The position numbers and the translations under genes were made by a program. Of a DNA stretch of 62,529 nt, positions 1-10,385 are shown in pieces. Source of the stretch: Candidatus Rokuibacteriota bacterium (GTDB lineage Bacteria > Methylomirabilota > Methylomirabilia > Rokubacteriales > CSP1-6). Numbering within the stretch: position 1 is the first letter of the stretch; each line of letters opens with the position of its first letter. A model generated the notes under the pieces. The model saw nothing but the letters and a program-made list of their open reading frames with translations. It did no database searches and was not told where the DNA came from. The stretch is from the NCBI GenBank assembly GCA_016866775.1, contig VGLJ01000002.1, positions 92,174 through 154,702 of the forward strand. Reading direction: 5' to 3'.

Positions 1-808
1 TGTCCGCGAGGCGCTGGCGGATCTGGCGCTCCTCCTCCTGGTCGAACATGCCGACGATGCGGTTGATCGCCTGGCCGGCGGTGACCGTGTGGAGCGTCGA
101 GAGCACGAGGCAGCCCGTCTCCGAGGCTTTCAGCGCGAGCTCCGCGGTCTCGCGGTCGCGCATCTCGCCGACGAGGATGATCTTCGGCGCCTGTCTGAGC
201 GCCGCGCGCAGCCCGTTGGCGAACGAGTCGTAGTCGCCGCCGAGCTCGCGCTGGTTGAACGTCGCCTTGCGGTTGGGGTGCACGTACTCGACGGGATCCT
301 CGAGCGTGACGATGTGGATCGAGCGCGTCGAGTTGAACTCGTTGAGCAGCGCGGCGAGCGACGTCGTCTTGCCGGAGCCGGTGGCGCCGCAGACGAGGAC
401 GAGCCCGTTCTTCTCCTTCGTCATCTTGCCGAACGCGTCGGGAAGCGTGAGCTCCTCGATCGTCGGGATCCGGGTCTCGAGCTTCCGGAGGACGATCGAC
501 GTGTTGCCGCGCTGGGTGAAGATGTTCACGCGGAAGCGCGCCCTGCCCGGCAGCCAGTACGAGCTGTCGCACGAGCCCTGCTCGACGAGGAACTGGCAGA
601 GCCGGCGGTCGCCGTTGATCAGGTTGAGCGCGAAGATCTCCGCCTGGAACGGCGTCAGGCTCTCCACCGGCGGGTTCACGGGCACGCCGACCAGCTCGCC
701 CGAGGACTCGACCTGCAGCGGCCGGTCGACCGTGACGTTCAGGTCGGACACGTTGTCGTGCGAGTCCAGCATCGCGGTCAGCATGTCGTCGATTTCGGCC
801 TTGCGCAT
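1..808 (-). CDS. PilT/PilU-type pilus retraction ATPase, C-terminus cut by window edge
   Basis: The gene starts at the ATG at 808 and runs off the window at base 1, so about 269 residues are seen. It is a secretion-superfamily hexameric ATPase that powers type IV pilus retraction at the inner membrane. Visible are an N-terminal PAS-like region of PilT type, a Walker A P-loop GATGSGKTTS, the Asp box around LEDPVEYV, Walker B IILVGEMRD and the His box LSTLHT. It lies 10 bases downstream of a second pilT on the same strand, so the two are almost certainly co-transcribed. Being second in a tandem pilT pair suggests a PilU-like accessory role, but the diagnostic C-terminus is missing, so PilT and PilU cannot be separated. 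Confidence 0.93.
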   Translation of the reverse strand, partial: MRKAEIDDMLTAMLDSHDNVSDLNVTVDRPLQVESSGELVGVPVNPPVESLTPFQAEIFALNLINGDRRLCQFLVEQGSCDSSYWLPGRARFRVNIFTQRGNTSIVLRKLETRIPTIEELTLPDAFGKMTKEKNGLVLVCGATGSGKTTSLAALLNEFNSTRSIHIVTLEDPVEYVHPNRKATFNQRELGGDYDSFANGLRAALRQAPKIILVGEMRDRETAELALKASETGCLVLSTLHTVTAGQAINRIVGMFDQEEERQIRQRLAD

Positions 809-818
809 CCTTCGACTC

Positions 819-1898
819 CTAGCTGTTCAGCTCGTCCGGCGGCGTTTTGAGGAACGCCCGGAACTTGCTCTTGTCGATGCACTTCGCGTACGCCTCTTCC
901 GGCGAGATCCACTTCTTGTTCAGCACGTCCATGATCGCGTCGTCGAGCGTCTGCATGCCGTGCACCTTGCCCGTCTGGATCGCCGACGGGATCTGCACGG
1001 TCTTGCCCTCGCGGATGAGGTTCGAGACGCCGGGGGTGCAGACGAGGATCTCGAGCGCGGCGCAGCGGCCCTTCTTGTCGATGCGCTTGAAGAGGTTCTG
1101 CGCCACGACGACCTTCAGACCGGTCGAGAGACCGTTGCGCACCTGCGCCTGCTCTTCGGCCGGGAACACCTCGATCACGCGGTCGATGGTCTTGGCCGCG
1201 CTCGTCGTGTGGAGCGTGCCGAACACGAGGTGACCGGTGTTCGCCGCCTCGAGCGCGAGCCGGATCGTCTCGAGGTCGCGCATTTCACCGACGAGGATGA
1301 TGTCCGGGTCCTCGCGAAGCGCGCCGCGCAGGGCCGCGGAGAACGACCGCGTGTGCGTCCCGACCTCGCGGTGATTCACGAGGCAGCCCTGGCTCTGATG
1401 GACGAACTCGATCGGGTCCTCGATCGTGATGATGTGGTCCTGCCGGCCGCGGTTGGCCTGGTCGATGATGGCGGCGAGGGTCGTCGACTTGCCCGAGCCC
1501 GTCGGGCCCGTCACCAGCACGAGGCCCTTGTTCAGCATGGCGGTCTTCTTGAGGATCGGCGGCAGCCCGAGGTCGTCCGCCGTCAGGACCTTGGTCGGGA
1601 TCTGGCGGAAGACGGCGCCGCACCCGTTGCGCTGCATGAAGAAGTTGGCCCGGAAGCGCGCGACGCCCGGGATCTCGTAGCCGAAGTCGACGTCGCCCGT
1701 CTCCTCGTAGACCTTGATCTTCTGCTCCGGCGCGATCTCGTAGAGCATGGCGCGCAGGTTTTCCTCGTCCAGCGGGTCGTACTTCACGCGCTCGAGGTCG
1801 CCGTGGACGCGGAGGATCGGCGGCTGACCCGCCACGATGTGGAGGTCGGAGGCTCCCGTGTCGAACATCAGCTTGAAGAACGCGTCGAGCCTGGCCAT
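819..1898 (-). CDS. pilT: Twitching motility ATPase PilT
   Basis: This encodes 359 residues, the usual length for PilT. It hydrolyses ATP to drive pilin disassembly and pilus retraction (twitching motility, DNA uptake). Motifs in order are Walker A GPTGSGKSTT near residue 130, the Asp box ITIEDPIEFVHQ, Walker B DIILVGEMRD and the His box FGTLHTTSA. A conserved C-terminal region follows, with a GMQTLDDAI segment like the AIRNLIRE/AGxxT-type helices of PilT. The ATG is preceded by a purine-rich stretch on the minus strand. It heads a two-gene unit with the paralogue at 1-808. No pilin or assembly genes are in the window. Confidence 0.95.
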   Translation of the reverse strand: MARLDAFFKLMFDTGASDLHIVAGQPPILRVHGDLERVKYDPLDEENLRAMLYEIAPEQKIKVYEETGDVDFGYEIPGVARFRANFFMQRNGCGAVFRQIPTKVLTADDLGLPPILKKTAMLNKGLVLVTGPTGSGKSTTLAAIIDQANRGRQDHIITIEDPIEFVHQSQGCLVNHREVGTHTRSFSAALRGALREDPDIILVGEMRDLETIRLALEAANTGHLVFGTLHTTSAAKTIDRVIEVFPAEEQAQVRNGLSTGLKVVVAQNLFKRIDKKGRCAALEILVCTPGVSNLIREGKTVQIPSAIQTGKVHGMQTLDDAIMDVLNKKWISPEEAYAKCIDKSKFRAFLKTPPDELNS

Positions 1899-2031
1899 GC
1901 GCGGTCTCCTCGGGCGAAGCGGATAGCGCTGCGTCTCGGGTTATCGACGGCCACGCCGTTACGGTTGAGCGGAGTCTTGAGCGTAATTCGCGACGTTTTG
2001 CGAAGTCAAGAAAACCACGTACCGTGGGCCT

Positions 2032-2670
2032 GTGCCACCGATCGGGCGCGCCGGACTCAGCGTCCTGGCCCTCGCCGCCATGGCGGGGCTGGCGGCCGCC
2101 GCGGCGGCCTCCGAGGGGCCTCCGGCCCTCCCCGAGCTGCGCTCCAGCGCCGCGCGCTCCCGCGCCTCACGTCCCTCGTCGACCAGGGCCTCGTCGCCCG
2201 CAACGACCTCGCGGCCAGCGAACAGGCTGTCGCCGACGCGCGCGAGCGGCTCGACCAGACGTGGAACGACGCGGTCGCGGCGGCTTCGCTGATCGCCAAG
2301 GTGCTCGCCGCGGACGACGTCGCGGCGAGCCGACCGCTGCCGCCCGGCGGCGAGCAGGGCACGGCGACGCTCATCCGGCACCGGGGCCGCCGGCCGTGGG
2401 CGCTGTCGCTCACGCAGGTCTTCAGGAGTTCTTCGCGCGCACGTTCGGTCGTGCGCTGCCCGTGAGCGCGTACGGCCAGACGCCGGTGCACGACAAGCTC
2501 GGCTTCGACCATCGGAACGCGGTCGACCTCGCGATCCATCCCGACACCGCCGAAGGGCGCGCGGTCATGGACTGGCTGCGCAGGGCCGGCCTGTCGTTCA
2601 TCGCGTTCCGTGGCGCCCTGAGCGGCGCCGCCACCGGCGCGCACATCCACGTGGGCGAGCCATCCCGATC
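2032..2670 (+). pseudogene. M15-like (D-Ala-D-Ala/metallo) peptidase, broken by two frame changes
   Basis: A GTG at 2032 opens a clear signal peptide (RAGLSVLALAAMAGLAAAAAAS), so the product would be exported. The coding potential then moves to a second frame (about 2165-2420: a coiled segment including LVARNDLAASEQAVADAR). It moves to a third frame from about 2425 to 2670, which reads GFDHRNAVDLAIHPD and GAATGAHIHVGEPS. The HxxxxD and HIH pattern in that last part resembles the zinc site of M15-type peptidases. The reading frame then runs into a G/C-rich repeat at 2665-2711 and has no natural end. Two frame changes make it non-functional as written; they could be real or consensus errors. 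The family assignment is moderate. Confidence 0.55.
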
Positions 2671-2711
2671 AATCAGATGGGGGGCTACGGGCGCCCCCCA
2701 AGCCCCCCACG
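2665..2711 (-). repeat. G/C-tract interspersed element, family A copy 1
   Basis: On the minus strand this reads GGGGGGCTTGGGGGG, a short spacer, then GCCCCCCAT followed by TGATTGAT. The same architecture and nearly the same bases recur at 59466-59514 on the plus strand, including the non-palindromic tail. The copy sits at the junction between the peptidase remnant and the truncated phosphatase, suggesting it marks a rearrangement. Confidence 0.7.
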
Positions 2712-3105
2712 CCTCCGGGCGGATGTGAAATCCGCCCTCCGGCGAGTGATCGTCTTGCTCGCCGCCACGCGTCCCGCCCTCGTCATGGGCGACTTCAACG
2801 ACGGCGAGACGATGCCGGCGATCACCGCGCTCGACGGCGGCGGCGGATTCGTCGACGCGTTTCGCGCGGCGAACCCCGGCGCCGCGGGCGCGACCGCGTG
2901 GCAGCGGCCGTGGGCGCCGCAGGCGACGGCGCTCCGGCGCGTCGACTACATCTTCGTGTCGGGGGCCGGCGGCGAGGTCGCCTGCGCGAGCCGCGTGATC
3001 CTCGATCGTCCGCGGCGCCTCGCCGACGGCCGCACGCTGTGGCCGTCGGATCACTACGGGGTCTTGGCCGAGCTTCGCCTGTTTGGTATAAAGTGCGCAC
3101 CATGA
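2712..3105 (+). pseudogene. Endonuclease/exonuclease/phosphatase family protein, C-terminal fragment
   Basis: Only the C-terminal third of an EEP-fold hydrolase is present. Recognisable motifs are VMGDFND (the GDFN metal-site motif), RRVDYIFVS and the catalytic SDHYGVLAEL near the end. The family normally has an N-terminal half with a further metal-binding Glu (about 130 residues) that is absent; the sequence upstream is the repeat at 2665-2711 and the peptidase remnant. The fragment therefore cannot form the active site. It ends 4 bases past the start of the small gene at 3102. Confidence 0.7.
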
Positions 3106-3287
3106 AGAAGAGCGCGTCGAAGAAGAAGCCCGCGAAGGCCGCCCCGAAGAAGTCCTCGCGGCCCGTTCCGAAAGCGAAGACCGCGAAGCCCGCGCGCCAG
3201 CCGGCGAAGTCCAGCCCGGGCACCTACACGCCGCGGCCCATCCAGGGAATCGGCTGGGCGCCGTTCCGCTACCCGCTCAGCAGCTAA
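3102..3287 (+). CDS. Small Lys/Ala/Pro-rich basic protein
   Basis: A 61-residue ORF begins at the ATG at 3102 and stops at 3287. The first 45 residues are almost entirely Lys, Ala, Pro and Ser with KKPAKAAPKK-type patches, like histone H1-like or nucleoid-binding tails. The C-terminus (IQGIGWAPFRYPLSS) is hydrophobic and not low complexity, which suggests a real docking segment rather than chance. The ATG overlaps the end of the phosphatase fragment. DNA or RNA binding is inference from composition; no enzyme motif is present. Confidence 0.55.
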   Translation: MKKSASKKKPAKAAPKKSSRPVPKAKTAKPARQPAKSSPGTYTPRPIQGIGWAPFRYPLSS

Positions 3288-4376
3288 TTAGCTCAGCGGA
3301 GCCTCGCCACGTCGTAGGTCGGAATGGGGCGGGAGAAGCCCTTCAGCGCGAACTCGCCCACGGGCGCCGCTTCGACCAGGTCCTCGACCGCCGCAAACAC
3401 GCACTGGGATGAGGATCTGTCCCGCCTTCGCCTCGCCGCACAGGCGCGCGGCGAGGTTGGTCACGCTCCCGATCGCGCCGTAGTCCCAGCGCCCTTCGAA
3501 GCCGATCGCGCCGAGCGTCGCATAGCCCTGCGCGATGCCGATGCCGAAGTCGAGGTCGTAACCGAGCTTGCGCCAGCGCGTGGCGAGCTCGCTCACGCGC
3601 GCGCGCATCGCCGCGGCCATCCGCACCGCGCGCTCCGACGGGTTGTCGACGACGACCGGATCGTTGAAGAAGATCATCATGCCGTCGCCGGTGAAGCGCG
3701 CGAGCGTCCCCTCGTGCGCGACGATGATCGTGCCCATCTCCGCGTGGTACTCGCGCAGCACCGCCATGACCTCTTCCGGCTCGGCGGTCTCGGCGAACGC
3801 GGTGAACCCGCGCAGGTCGACGAACGCGACGGTGATGTCCCGGCGGTGACTCTTGAGCGGGTCTTCGGCCCCGCCGGACACGATCGCTTCCGCGAGCTGC
3901 GGCGAGAAGAAGCGCTTGAGCCGCCCGAGCTTCTCGGGCTCCGCGACCTGCGCGGCGACGCGCGCCTCGAGCGTGCGGTTCATGTCGGTAAGCTGGTCGT
4001 GGAGCAGCTTCACGCGGAGGAGCGAACGGACGCGCGCGAGCGGCTCGGGCTGGTTGACCGGCTTGATGAGAAAGTCATCGGCGCCGGCCTCGATGCCCTT
4101 GACGCGCTCCTGCGCGGGATCGAGCGCCGTGACCATGACGACCGGCAGCATCCCCGTCGCCGCGTTCTCGCGAAGCTTCCGGCAGACCTCGTAGCCCGTC
4201 ATGCCGGGCATCATCACGTCGAGGAGCACGAGGTCGGGCTTCTCGGCCTCGACCTTCTCCAGCGCCTCCTTGCCCGACGACGCCGTGACGACACGGTAGC
4301 CCTTCACGCCGAGGAGATCGGCGAGCAGCTTCACGTTCACCGGGGTGTCGTCGACGACGAGAATCGTCTCGCTCAT
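3288..4376 (-). CDS. Response regulator with class III adenylate/guanylate cyclase output, C-terminal frameshift
   Basis: An N-terminal receiver domain (residues 1-120) has acidic residues VVDD, phospho-acceptor Asp in [10 protein letters not shown] and Lys in FLIKP. A short coiled linker follows, then a class III nucleotide cyclase domain with metal Asp residues in [10 protein letters not shown] and [10 protein letters not shown] and the transition-state pair in [10 protein letters not shown]. It would make cAMP or cGMP when phosphorylated. After GQILI (near 3406) the reading frame changes. The other frame reads VFAAVEDLV, then [15 protein letters not shown], the normal cyclase ending, with stop at 3293. 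A one-base indel is therefore likely. The start overlaps the stop of the receiver gene upstream by ATGA, so it is translationally coupled to the histidine kinase operon. Confidence 0.85.
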   Translation of the reverse strand: MSETILVVDDTPVNVKLLADLLGVKGYRVVTASSGKEALEKVEAEKPDLVLLDVMMPGMTGYEVCRKLRENAATGMLPVVMVTALDPAQERVKGIEAGADDFLIKPVNQPEPLARVRSLLRVKLLHDQLTDMNRTLEARVAAQVAEPEKLGRLKRFFSPQLAEAIVSGGAEDPLKSHRRDITVAFVDLRGFTAFAETAEPEEVMAVLREYHAEMGTIIVAHEGTLARFTGDGMMIFFNDPVVVDNPSERAVRMAAAMRARVSELATRWRKLGYDLDFGIGIAQGYATLGAIGFEGRWDYGAIGSVTNLAARLCGEAKAGQILIPVRVCGGRGPGRSGARGRVRAEGLLPPHSDLRRGEAPLS

Positions 4377-4744
4377 CGCCCGAACACCGCTTCGACCGCC
4401 GCCATGAACGCTTTGACGTTCAGCGGCTTCTCCTGGTAGCCGTCGAAGCCCGCGGCCATGATCTTCTGCCGGTCCCGATCCAGCGCCGACGCCGTGACGG
4501 CGATGACCGGAATCGCCCGCGTCGTCTCGTCCGCGCGGAGCCGCCGGAGCGCCTCGATGCCGTCGATGCCCGGGAGCTGGATGTCCAGCAGGATGAGGCG
4601 CGGGCGCCGCTCTCTGGCGAGACGGACCCCGTCTTCGCCGGTCTCCGACTCGATGACGTCGTAGCCCTTGTGCTTCAGCACGTCGCGTACGAGCTTGCGG
4701 TTCTTCTCGTTGTCCTCGACGACCAGGATGAGCGCCCCCGCCAT
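4373..4744 (-). CDS. Single-domain response regulator (DivK/CheY type)
   Basis: A 123-residue stand-alone receiver: acidic pair in LVVEDNEKN, phospho-acceptor Asp in [10 protein letters not shown], Thr in VTAS and the conserved Lys in GYQEKP. With no output domain it would act as a phosphate shuttle or by protein contact. It lies 2 bases after the giant kinase and overlaps the cyclase regulator by 4 bases. The layout suggests the kinase phosphorylates this protein and the receiver-cyclase. The ATG at 4744 is the only sensible start. Confidence 0.92.
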   Translation of the reverse strand: MAGALILVVEDNEKNRKLVRDVLKHKGYDVIESETGEDGVRLARERRPRLILLDIQLPGIDGIEALRRLRADETTRAIPVIAVTASALDRDRQKIMAAGFDGYQEKPLNVKAFMAAVEAVFGR

Positions 4745-4746
4745 CG

Positions 4747-7700
4747 TCAGCGCCTCACCGGGAGATCGAAGGTGAACGTCGAGCCGACGCCCGCCTCGCT
4801 CTCCAGCCACAGGTTGCCGCCGTGCAGCTCGACGAAGCGGCGCGCGAGCGCCAGGCCGAGCCCGGTGCCCTCGTGCTTCTTCGCCAGGTCGCTTCCCACC
4901 TGCCGGAATTCCTCGAAGACGAGCTCCTGATCCTCGGGCGCGATGCCGATGCCCGTGTCGGCGACGGCGATCTCGACCACGTCGCCCTTGAGGTGCGCGC
5001 GGACTTCGACCTTGCCGCCCTCCGGTGTGAACTTGATCGCGTTCGACAGCAGGTTCAGCAGCACCTGCTTGATCTGGCGCTCGTCGCCGCTGAAGTCGCC
5101 GAGCGCCTCGTCGACGTTCTGCGTGAGCGTGAGGCCGCGCCGCGCCGCGCGCTCGTGCACGAGCGTGAGCGCGTTGTCGATCGCCACGGGCAGGTTGAAG
5201 TCCGTGAGCTCCAGCTCCATCCGCCCGGCTTCGATCTTCGACAGGTCGAGGATGTCGTTGATGAGCGAGAGGAGGTGCCGGCCGGAGCTCAGGATGTCGT
5301 TGAGGTACTCCTCCTGCTTGTCGGTCAGGTCGCCGAACATCCGTTCCAGCATCACCTCGGAGAAGCCGATGATCGCGTTCAGCGGCGTGCGCAGCTCGTG
5401 CGACATGTTCGCCAGGAACTCGTCCTTGTGCCGGTTGGCGACCTGGACCTGCTGCGTCCGCTCCTGCAGCTCGGTGAAGAGGCGCACGTTCTCGATGGCG
5501 ATCACGGCCTGGTCGGCCAAGGTCTTGAGGAGCTCGACGCGCGCCTCGGTGAAGGCCGCCGGCTTCGAGTGGTTCACCGCGATGACGCCGAGGACGGTCT
5601 CTTCCCGGCGCATCGGGACGAAGAGCATGCTGCGCACGCCCGCGCGGCGCGCCACGCCGGCGGGGGGCACGCGCGCGTCCGTCTCGGCGTCGTCGATCCG
5701 CACCAGGTCGCCGCTCTCGATGACGAGCCGGAGCAGGTCGGGCTGGTCCCGCGGACGCAGATCGCGGGGGAACTGGTCGAGCCAGTCCGCGAGACGCTCG
5801 TGGATGTTCGCGTACGCCACGACGTGGACGCGCGACCCGTCCCAGCGATAGACGGCGCCGTAGCGTCCCTCGCACAGCGTCACGGCGTTCCGCACGATGG
5901 TCTCGAACACGGGTTGCGCGTCCATCGTGGCGCCGCCGATCGATCGCAGGATCTCGCTCGTGGCCGTCTGCTGCTCGAGGGCTTCGGTGACCTCGGCGTT
6001 CCGGTGCTGGAGCTCGGTGAGCAGGCGCACGTTCTCGATCGCGATCACCGCCTGGTCGGCGAACGTCTGCAGCAGCGCGATCTGCTTGTCGCTGAACCGG
6101 CCCGGCTGCGCGCGCGTGACGATGATCGCGCCGATGGGCGCGCCTTCCCGCATCATCGGGACCGAGAGCGCGCTCCGGAAGCCGAGGCGCTCGACGAGCT
6201 CCGGATGACGGTAGTCGGGTTCCGCCAGGATGTCCGCCGTATGCACGACCCGACGCTCGGCGATCGCGCGGACGGTGAGGAGATCGGAGTCGAGCGGCGC
6301 CGGGAGCACGCCGTCGAACGCTTCGCTCTCGAAGTTGTAGTGCGCGGCGGGGCGCACGCGGTCGCCTTCGACGAGGAACACGCCGCCCGTGAGCCCGTCA
6401 CACAGCCGCGCCGCGCTCGCCGCGATGGCCTCGAAGACCGGCTGGAGGTCGACCTGCGCCGCGTTGATGACGCGCAGGATCTCGGCGGTCGCGGTCTGCT
6501 GTTCGAGCGCTTCGGTCACTTCGGCGTTCCGCGACTCGAGCTCCTTGAAGAGCCGAACGTTCTCGATCGCGATCACGGCCTGGGCGGCGAAGGTCTCGAG
6601 CAGCGCGATCTGCTTGTCCGTGAACGGCCGCACCATCGTGCGCCGCATGATCAGGGCGCCGATGGCCGCATCGTCACGCATGAGCGGCGCCACGAGGATC
6701 GTACGGATCCCCTCGCCGCTCTGATCGGGATACTCATCCGCCGCGGTCACGAGATCGTGCACGTGGATGGTGCGGCGCTCGGCGAGTGCACGACCGACCA
6801 CGTTGCGGTCGTCGAGCGGCCGCACCGGCGGTCTGGCGAGCGGCAAGTCTCCAAAATGCGCGACGCGACGCACGATCCCATCGTCGCGCCGCAGGACGAT
6901 GGCGTCATCCGCGCCACACACGCGCGCGGCGCTCTCGGCGACCGCGTCGAGGACCGGTTGGACGTCCGTCGGCGAGCCGGAGATCACACGGAGGATCCCG
7001 GCTGTCGCCGTCTGCTGTTCGAGCGATTCGGAGAGGGCGGCGTTGCGCGATTCCAGCTCCTTGAAGAGCCGGACGTTCTCGATGGCGATCACGGCCTGGT
7101 CGGCGAAGGTCCGGATCAGCGCCACGTGCGCGTCGGAGAACGCGCCGACCGCGTGGCGCGTGAGGTTGATGGTCCCGATCACCCGGCCGTGGCGGGACAT
7201 CGGCACGACCACGAGGCTGCGGACGTCCCGCGCGCGGAACTCCGCGAGCGTCTCGGGCCTGAGCCCGTGGTCGCCGGCATGCACGTCGGCGACACGCAGC
7301 ACCTGGCCGCTCATCGCCACACGCGGTGTCGGGCCCACGCCGTCGACCGGCTGCGGCCAAAGACGCCGCACGCGCTCGAGCTGGTCGCCACTCAGGTTCT
7401 CGTGAGCGACCATGTCGATGAATCCCGCCTCGACGCGGAAGACGCTCCCCCACGCGGCGCCCGAGAGCCGCACGGCGTTCCGGATGATCGTGTCGAACAC
7501 CGGCTGGGTGTCCGTCGGCGAGCTGGAGATCACGCGCAGGATCTCGCTCGTCGCCGTCTGCTGCTCCAGGGACTCGGTGAGCGCCGCGTTCTTGGTCGCG
7601 AGCTCGTTGAACAGCCGCACGTTCTCGATCGCGATGACGGCCTGGTCGGCGAAGGTGCGAAGGAGCGTCAGGTGCTTCTCGGCGAATGGCCGCACCTCGG

Positions 7701-9831
7701 TCCGGCGAATCTGGATCACGCCGACGGCCTCACCCTCGCGGAGCAGCGGCATCGCGAGGAGCGAGCGGTGCCCCGCCGCGCGGGCGATCTGGCTTCCCCG
7801 CGGATACTCCGCCTCCTCGGCCTGCAGGTCGTGCACGTGGAGCGCGCGCGCGTCGAGCACGCAGCGCCCCGCCACCCAGTCCGCCGCGATCGGTCGCCGC
7901 GTCCCGATCGCGGCCGGGATCGATCCGAAATGAGCGGCGATGCGGAGGTGGTTGTCGGGGTCGCGGAGCTGGATCACGCCGTCGGACGCCTCGCAGAGGC
8001 GGGCCGAGCTCTCCGCGACCGCGTCGAGCACGGGCTGGATGTCCGTCGGCGAGCTCGAGATCACGCGGAGGATCTCGGCGGTGGCGGTCTGCTGCTCGAG
8101 CGATTCGGTGAGCGCGGCGTTCTTCGTCCCGAGCTCGGTGAAGAGCCGCACGTTCTCGATCGCGATCACCGCTTGATCGGCAAACGTCTGAAGGAGCTCG
8201 ATCTCGATCTCCGTGAACGGACGGGGCGCCTCGGTCGCGCGCAAGATCACGATCGCGCCGAAGGTCTCGGCCTCGCGAAGCATCGGAACGACGAGGAGGG
8301 ACCGTGCGGAGGAGCTCGCGATCCGAATGCTCGCCCGTGAATCCGGGAAACGCTCGTCGCGCATCAGATCCGGGACGTGGACGATCGTGCGGTCCAGGAT
8401 CGCGACCCCGGTGCTCGTCTGGCGATCCGGCGGCCGAGGATAGCGCGCGCGGAGAACGGCGAGGCCTTCGTCCGTCAGGTTGGCGTGCGCGGCAAGGTGT
8501 TGGTGCGTCCCGTCGAATCGGTAGACGGCGGCGTGTTCGCCCTCGCACAGGCGCATCGCGCTGGCGACGATGGCGTCGAACACCGGCTGGACGTCCGTCG
8601 GCGAGCTCGAGATGACCCGCAGGATCTCGGCCGTGGCGCCCTGGCGACGGAGCGCGTCGGTCAACTCCTCGGTGCGATCGACCACGCGCTGCTCGAGCGT
8701 CGCGTACGACTCCTGCAGCGTGGCCGTCATCTGGTTGAACTCGGCGGCCAGCGCCTGTAGCTCGTCGCCGGTGCGCACGTCGATGCGATGCCCCAGCTCG
8801 CCGCCTCCGATACGCGCGGCGCCGACCTGCAAGGCCTGGACGGGACGCACCATCCGGCGCGCGAGCGCGAGGCTCGCGCCGATGGCGAGCGACACGCCGA
8901 TCGCGATGAGCACGAGCGAGCGCTGCAGCGAGGCCTCGAGTGGGGCGAAGGCCTCCTCGAGCGGCTGCTCGGCGAAGACCGTCCAGCGCAGGCCGGGAAT
9001 CGTCGCGTGCGCCGTGAGCACGCGCCGGCCCTGCACGTCCACGGCCGTCGGCAGCGGGCGCGCGCCGCCGGCCAGCGCCTCGCGCACCTGCGGCAGCGAG
9101 GACAGCGACGTCTTCTGGAGCACGAGGCTGATGTCCGGATGCGCGATCAGCGTGCCCGTGTCGTCGATGACGTACGCGCGGCCCGCCTTGCCGATCTTGA
9201 TCTGCGTGACGACGTCCCAGATGAACTTCAGGTTCACTTCCGCGACGGTGACGCCGCCGCCGCTCTGGGCCATCGACATGACCATGTACGGCTCGGACTC
9301 CTTCCGGAAGTACACCGGGCCGTGGTACGCGATCGAGGCGCACGCCGAGGGCGACGGGTCGCACGCCTTCCGCCGGCCGCGCGCCTCGGTGAACCGGACG
9401 TCGTTCGACAGATCGGCGCGGCTGGCGACGACGTCCATCGACAGCCGCGAGATGCGGAGCTGTTCCTTGCCCGCGGGGTCGAGGTACTGGAGATCGGTGA
9501 TCGCCTGCACCTGGCGCTGCAGGCGGACGAAGTCCATCGTGCGCTGCTCGAGCGCCGCGTCGTCCGGCGCGATCAGCGGCAGCGTCGTCCAGCCCATCTG
9601 GCGCTCGATCTCGCGGATGAAGACTTCGATCCGGCCCGCGGCCGCCGCCGCTTTCTCGCGCTGCAGCGTGACGAGCCCGTCCCGGCTTTCCTGATAGGAG
9701 AACCACAGCTCGACGCCGCCGCTCGCGACGAGCAGCGCCGTGACGAGCGCCACGATGACGGCGACGTACTTCCAGAAGAGCCGCCGGCGCGGGCGGGACG
9801 CGTCAGGCCGGGACGGGGCGATGTCGCCCAT
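4747..9831 (-). CDS. Giant sensor histidine kinase: Cache, HAMP, six GAF domains, HisKA, HATPase
   Basis: From the ATG at 9831 the protein has 1694 residues. A membrane segment at about 20-41 and another at about 304-324 flank a periplasmic Cache-type sensor. A HAMP domain (about 325-378) and coiled coil follow. Then come six GAF modules in tandem (about 400-1440), each opening with a variant of [15 protein letters not shown] and closing with [15 protein letters not shown]. HisKA has the phospho-acceptor His in NMSHELRTP (about 1475). HATPase has N box [17 protein letters not shown] and GTGLGL. It is the first gene of an operon with two receiver proteins and has no receiver of its own. The start is uncertain: an in-frame GTG lies about 18 bases upstream. 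Confidence 0.9.
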   Translation of the reverse strand: MGDIAPSRPDASRPRRRLFWKYVAVIVALVTALLVASGGVELWFSYQESRDGLVTLQREKAAAAAGRIEVFIREIERQMGWTTLPLIAPDDAALEQRTMDFVRLQRQVQAITDLQYLDPAGKEQLRISRLSMDVVASRADLSNDVRFTEARGRRKACDPSPSACASIAYHGPVYFRKESEPYMVMSMAQSGGGVTVAEVNLKFIWDVVTQIKIGKAGRAYVIDDTGTLIAHPDISLVLQKTSLSSLPQVREALAGGARPLPTAVDVQGRRVLTAHATIPGLRWTVFAEQPLEEAFAPLEASLQRSLVLIAIGVSLAIGASLALARRMVRPVQALQVGAARIGGGELGHRIDVRTGDELQALAAEFNQMTATLQESYATLEQRVVDRTEELTDALRRQGATAEILRVISSSPTDVQPVFDAIVASAMRLCEGEHAAVYRFDGTHQHLAAHANLTDEGLAVLRARYPRPPDRQTSTGVAILDRTIVHVPDLMRDERFPDSRASIRIASSSARSLLVVPMLREAETFGAIVILRATEAPRPFTEIEIELLQTFADQAVIAIENVRLFTELGTKNAALTESLEQQTATAEILRVISSSPTDIQPVLDAVAESSARLCEASDGVIQLRDPDNHLRIAAHFGSIPAAIGTRRPIAADWVAGRCVLDARALHVHDLQAEEAEYPRGSQIARAAGHRSLLAMPLLREGEAVGVIQIRRTEVRPFAEKHLTLLRTFADQAVIAIENVRLFNELATKNAALTESLEQQTATSEILRVISSSPTDTQPVFDTIIRNAVRLSGAAWGSVFRVEAGFIDMVAHENLSGDQLERVRRLWPQPVDGVGPTPRVAMSGQVLRVADVHAGDHGLRPETLAEFRARDVRSLVVVPMSRHGRVIGTINLTRHAVGAFSDAHVALIRTFADQAVIAIENVRLFKELESRNAALSESLEQQTATAGILRVISGSPTDVQPVLDAVAESAARVCGADDAIVLRRDDGIVRRVAHFGDLPLARPPVRPLDDRNVVGRALAERRTIHVHDLVTAADEYPDQSGEGIRTILVAPLMRDDAAIGALIMRRTMVRPFTDKQIALLETFAAQAVIAIENVRLFKELESRNAEVTEALEQQTATAEILRVINAAQVDLQPVFEAIAASAARLCDGLTGGVFLVEGDRVRPAAHYNFESEAFDGVLPAPLDSDLLTVRAIAERRVVHTADILAEPDYRHPELVERLGFRSALSVPMMREGAPIGAIIVTRAQPGRFSDKQIALLQTFADQAVIAIENVRLLTELQHRNAEVTEALEQQTATSEILRSIGGATMDAQPVFETIVRNAVTLCEGRYGAVYRWDGSRVHVVAYANIHERLADWLDQFPRDLRPRDQPDLLRLVIESGDLVRIDDAETDARVPPAGVARRAGVRSMLFVPMRREETVLGVIAVNHSKPAAFTEARVELLKTLADQAVIAIENVRLFTELQERTQQVQVANRHKDEFLANMSHELRTPLNAIIGFSEVMLERMFGDLTDKQEEYLNDILSSGRHLLSLINDILDLSKIEAGRMELELTDFNLPVAIDNALTLVHERAARRGLTLTQNVDEALGDFSGDERQIKQVLLNLLSNAIKFTPEGGKVEVRAHLKGDVVEIAVADTGIGIAPEDQELVFEEFRQVGSDLAKKHEGTGLGLALARRFVELHGGNLWLESEAGVGSTFTFDLPVRR

Positions 9832-9856
9832 TCCTATGGAAAGTACCACCCCGGCC

Positions 9857-9878
9857 GGGGGGTCGGGGTCACCCCCCC
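9857..9878. repeat. G/C-tract hairpin element
   Basis: GGGGGG, a short spacer with another G4, then CCCCCCC followed by GTGA. It has the same tract-spacer-tract design as elements at 2665, 14114, 26921, 36232, 53321 and 59466. It overlaps the last codons of the LMW phosphatase gene, so it shapes that protein's C-terminus. Confidence 0.5.
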
Positions 9879-10357
9879 GTGACGCGCGCGACCAGCCCGT
9901 CGATCCCCCGTACGAGGCACCGCATGATCGCGTCGCGCGCGGCCCGGAAAGCCTCTTCCCCCTGGCCGGCGGGGTCCGCGATGTCGCCCGTCTCGCCCGC
10001 GAGCTCGGCGAGGGTCGCGACGTGGACGGGCCGCCCGTTCGCGAGCGAGCGGACGATGGCACTCTGCTCCGCCGTCATCGTCAGCACGAGGTCGGCGTGC
10101 GCGAGCAGCTCCGGATGCTCGCGCAGCGCGGTCGACGCCATCTCGTCTTCGGCCAGCGCGATCCCGACTTCCTTGAGCGCCAGCCGCGCGTCGAGCGAGG
10201 GGATCATGCCGTCGCGCGCGTAGACCCACACGCCGGCCGAGCGGACTTCCACGCGCTCCCCGAGGCCGCGCTCGGCGAGCATGCGCTCGATCAGCTTCTG
10301 GGCCATCACGCTGCGCGCGGTGTTGGCGTGGCAGACGACCAGGACTCTCTTACGCAC
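9869..10357 (-). CDS. Low-molecular-weight protein tyrosine phosphatase / arsenate reductase family
   Basis: This encodes 162 residues of the LMW phosphatase fold. The phosphate-binding loop is VCHANTARSVMA, which keeps the C-x5-R-S signature (Cys nucleophile and Arg) but has Ala for the usual Gly. The general-acid Asp is in DIADPAG. It could dephosphorylate protein tyrosine or act as a thioredoxin-type arsenate reductase; the sequence does not separate these. It follows the TGA-containing redoxin gene on the same strand with a palindrome between them, so it may be co-transcribed. The last codons lie in a G/C-tract repeat. Confidence 0.85.
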   Translation of the reverse strand: MRKRVLVVCHANTARSVMAQKLIERMLAERGLGERVEVRSAGVWVYARDGMIPSLDARLALKEVGIALAEDEMASTALREHPELLAHADLVLTMTAEQSAIVRSLANGRPVHVATLAELAGETGDIADPAGQGEEAFRAARDAIMRCLVRGIDGLVARVTGG

Positions 10358-10364
10358 GTGAACC

Positions 10365-10385
10365 TTGACGGCCCATGGCCGTCAA
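10365..10385. repeat. Palindrome with CAT loop, copy 1
   Basis: A perfect 9-base stem, TTGACGGCC / GGCCGTCAA, around the loop CAT. An identical 21-base copy lies at 15914-15934 and a variant at 17151-17169. The stop codon of the redoxin gene is inside the stem. On the plus strand it is followed by five T residues and so resembles a terminator, but no plus-strand gene precedes it. Confidence 0.75.

Noticed and set aside
4822-8340. Very long open frame on the plus strand opposite the giant kinase
   Set aside because: It is an antisense shadow produced by high GC; the translation is Arg/Asp/His-rich with no family motif, while the minus strand encodes a complete kinase.
4747-9831. Regularly spaced repeats that could suggest a CRISPR or tandem array
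   Set aside because: The repeats are coding linkers of six GAF modules, spaced over 500 bases apart, with no unique short spacers.
10365-10385. Rho-independent terminator on the plus strand (stem plus T5)
   Set aside because: No plus-strand gene precedes it, and an identical palindrome without T-run lies inside a coding region at 15914.
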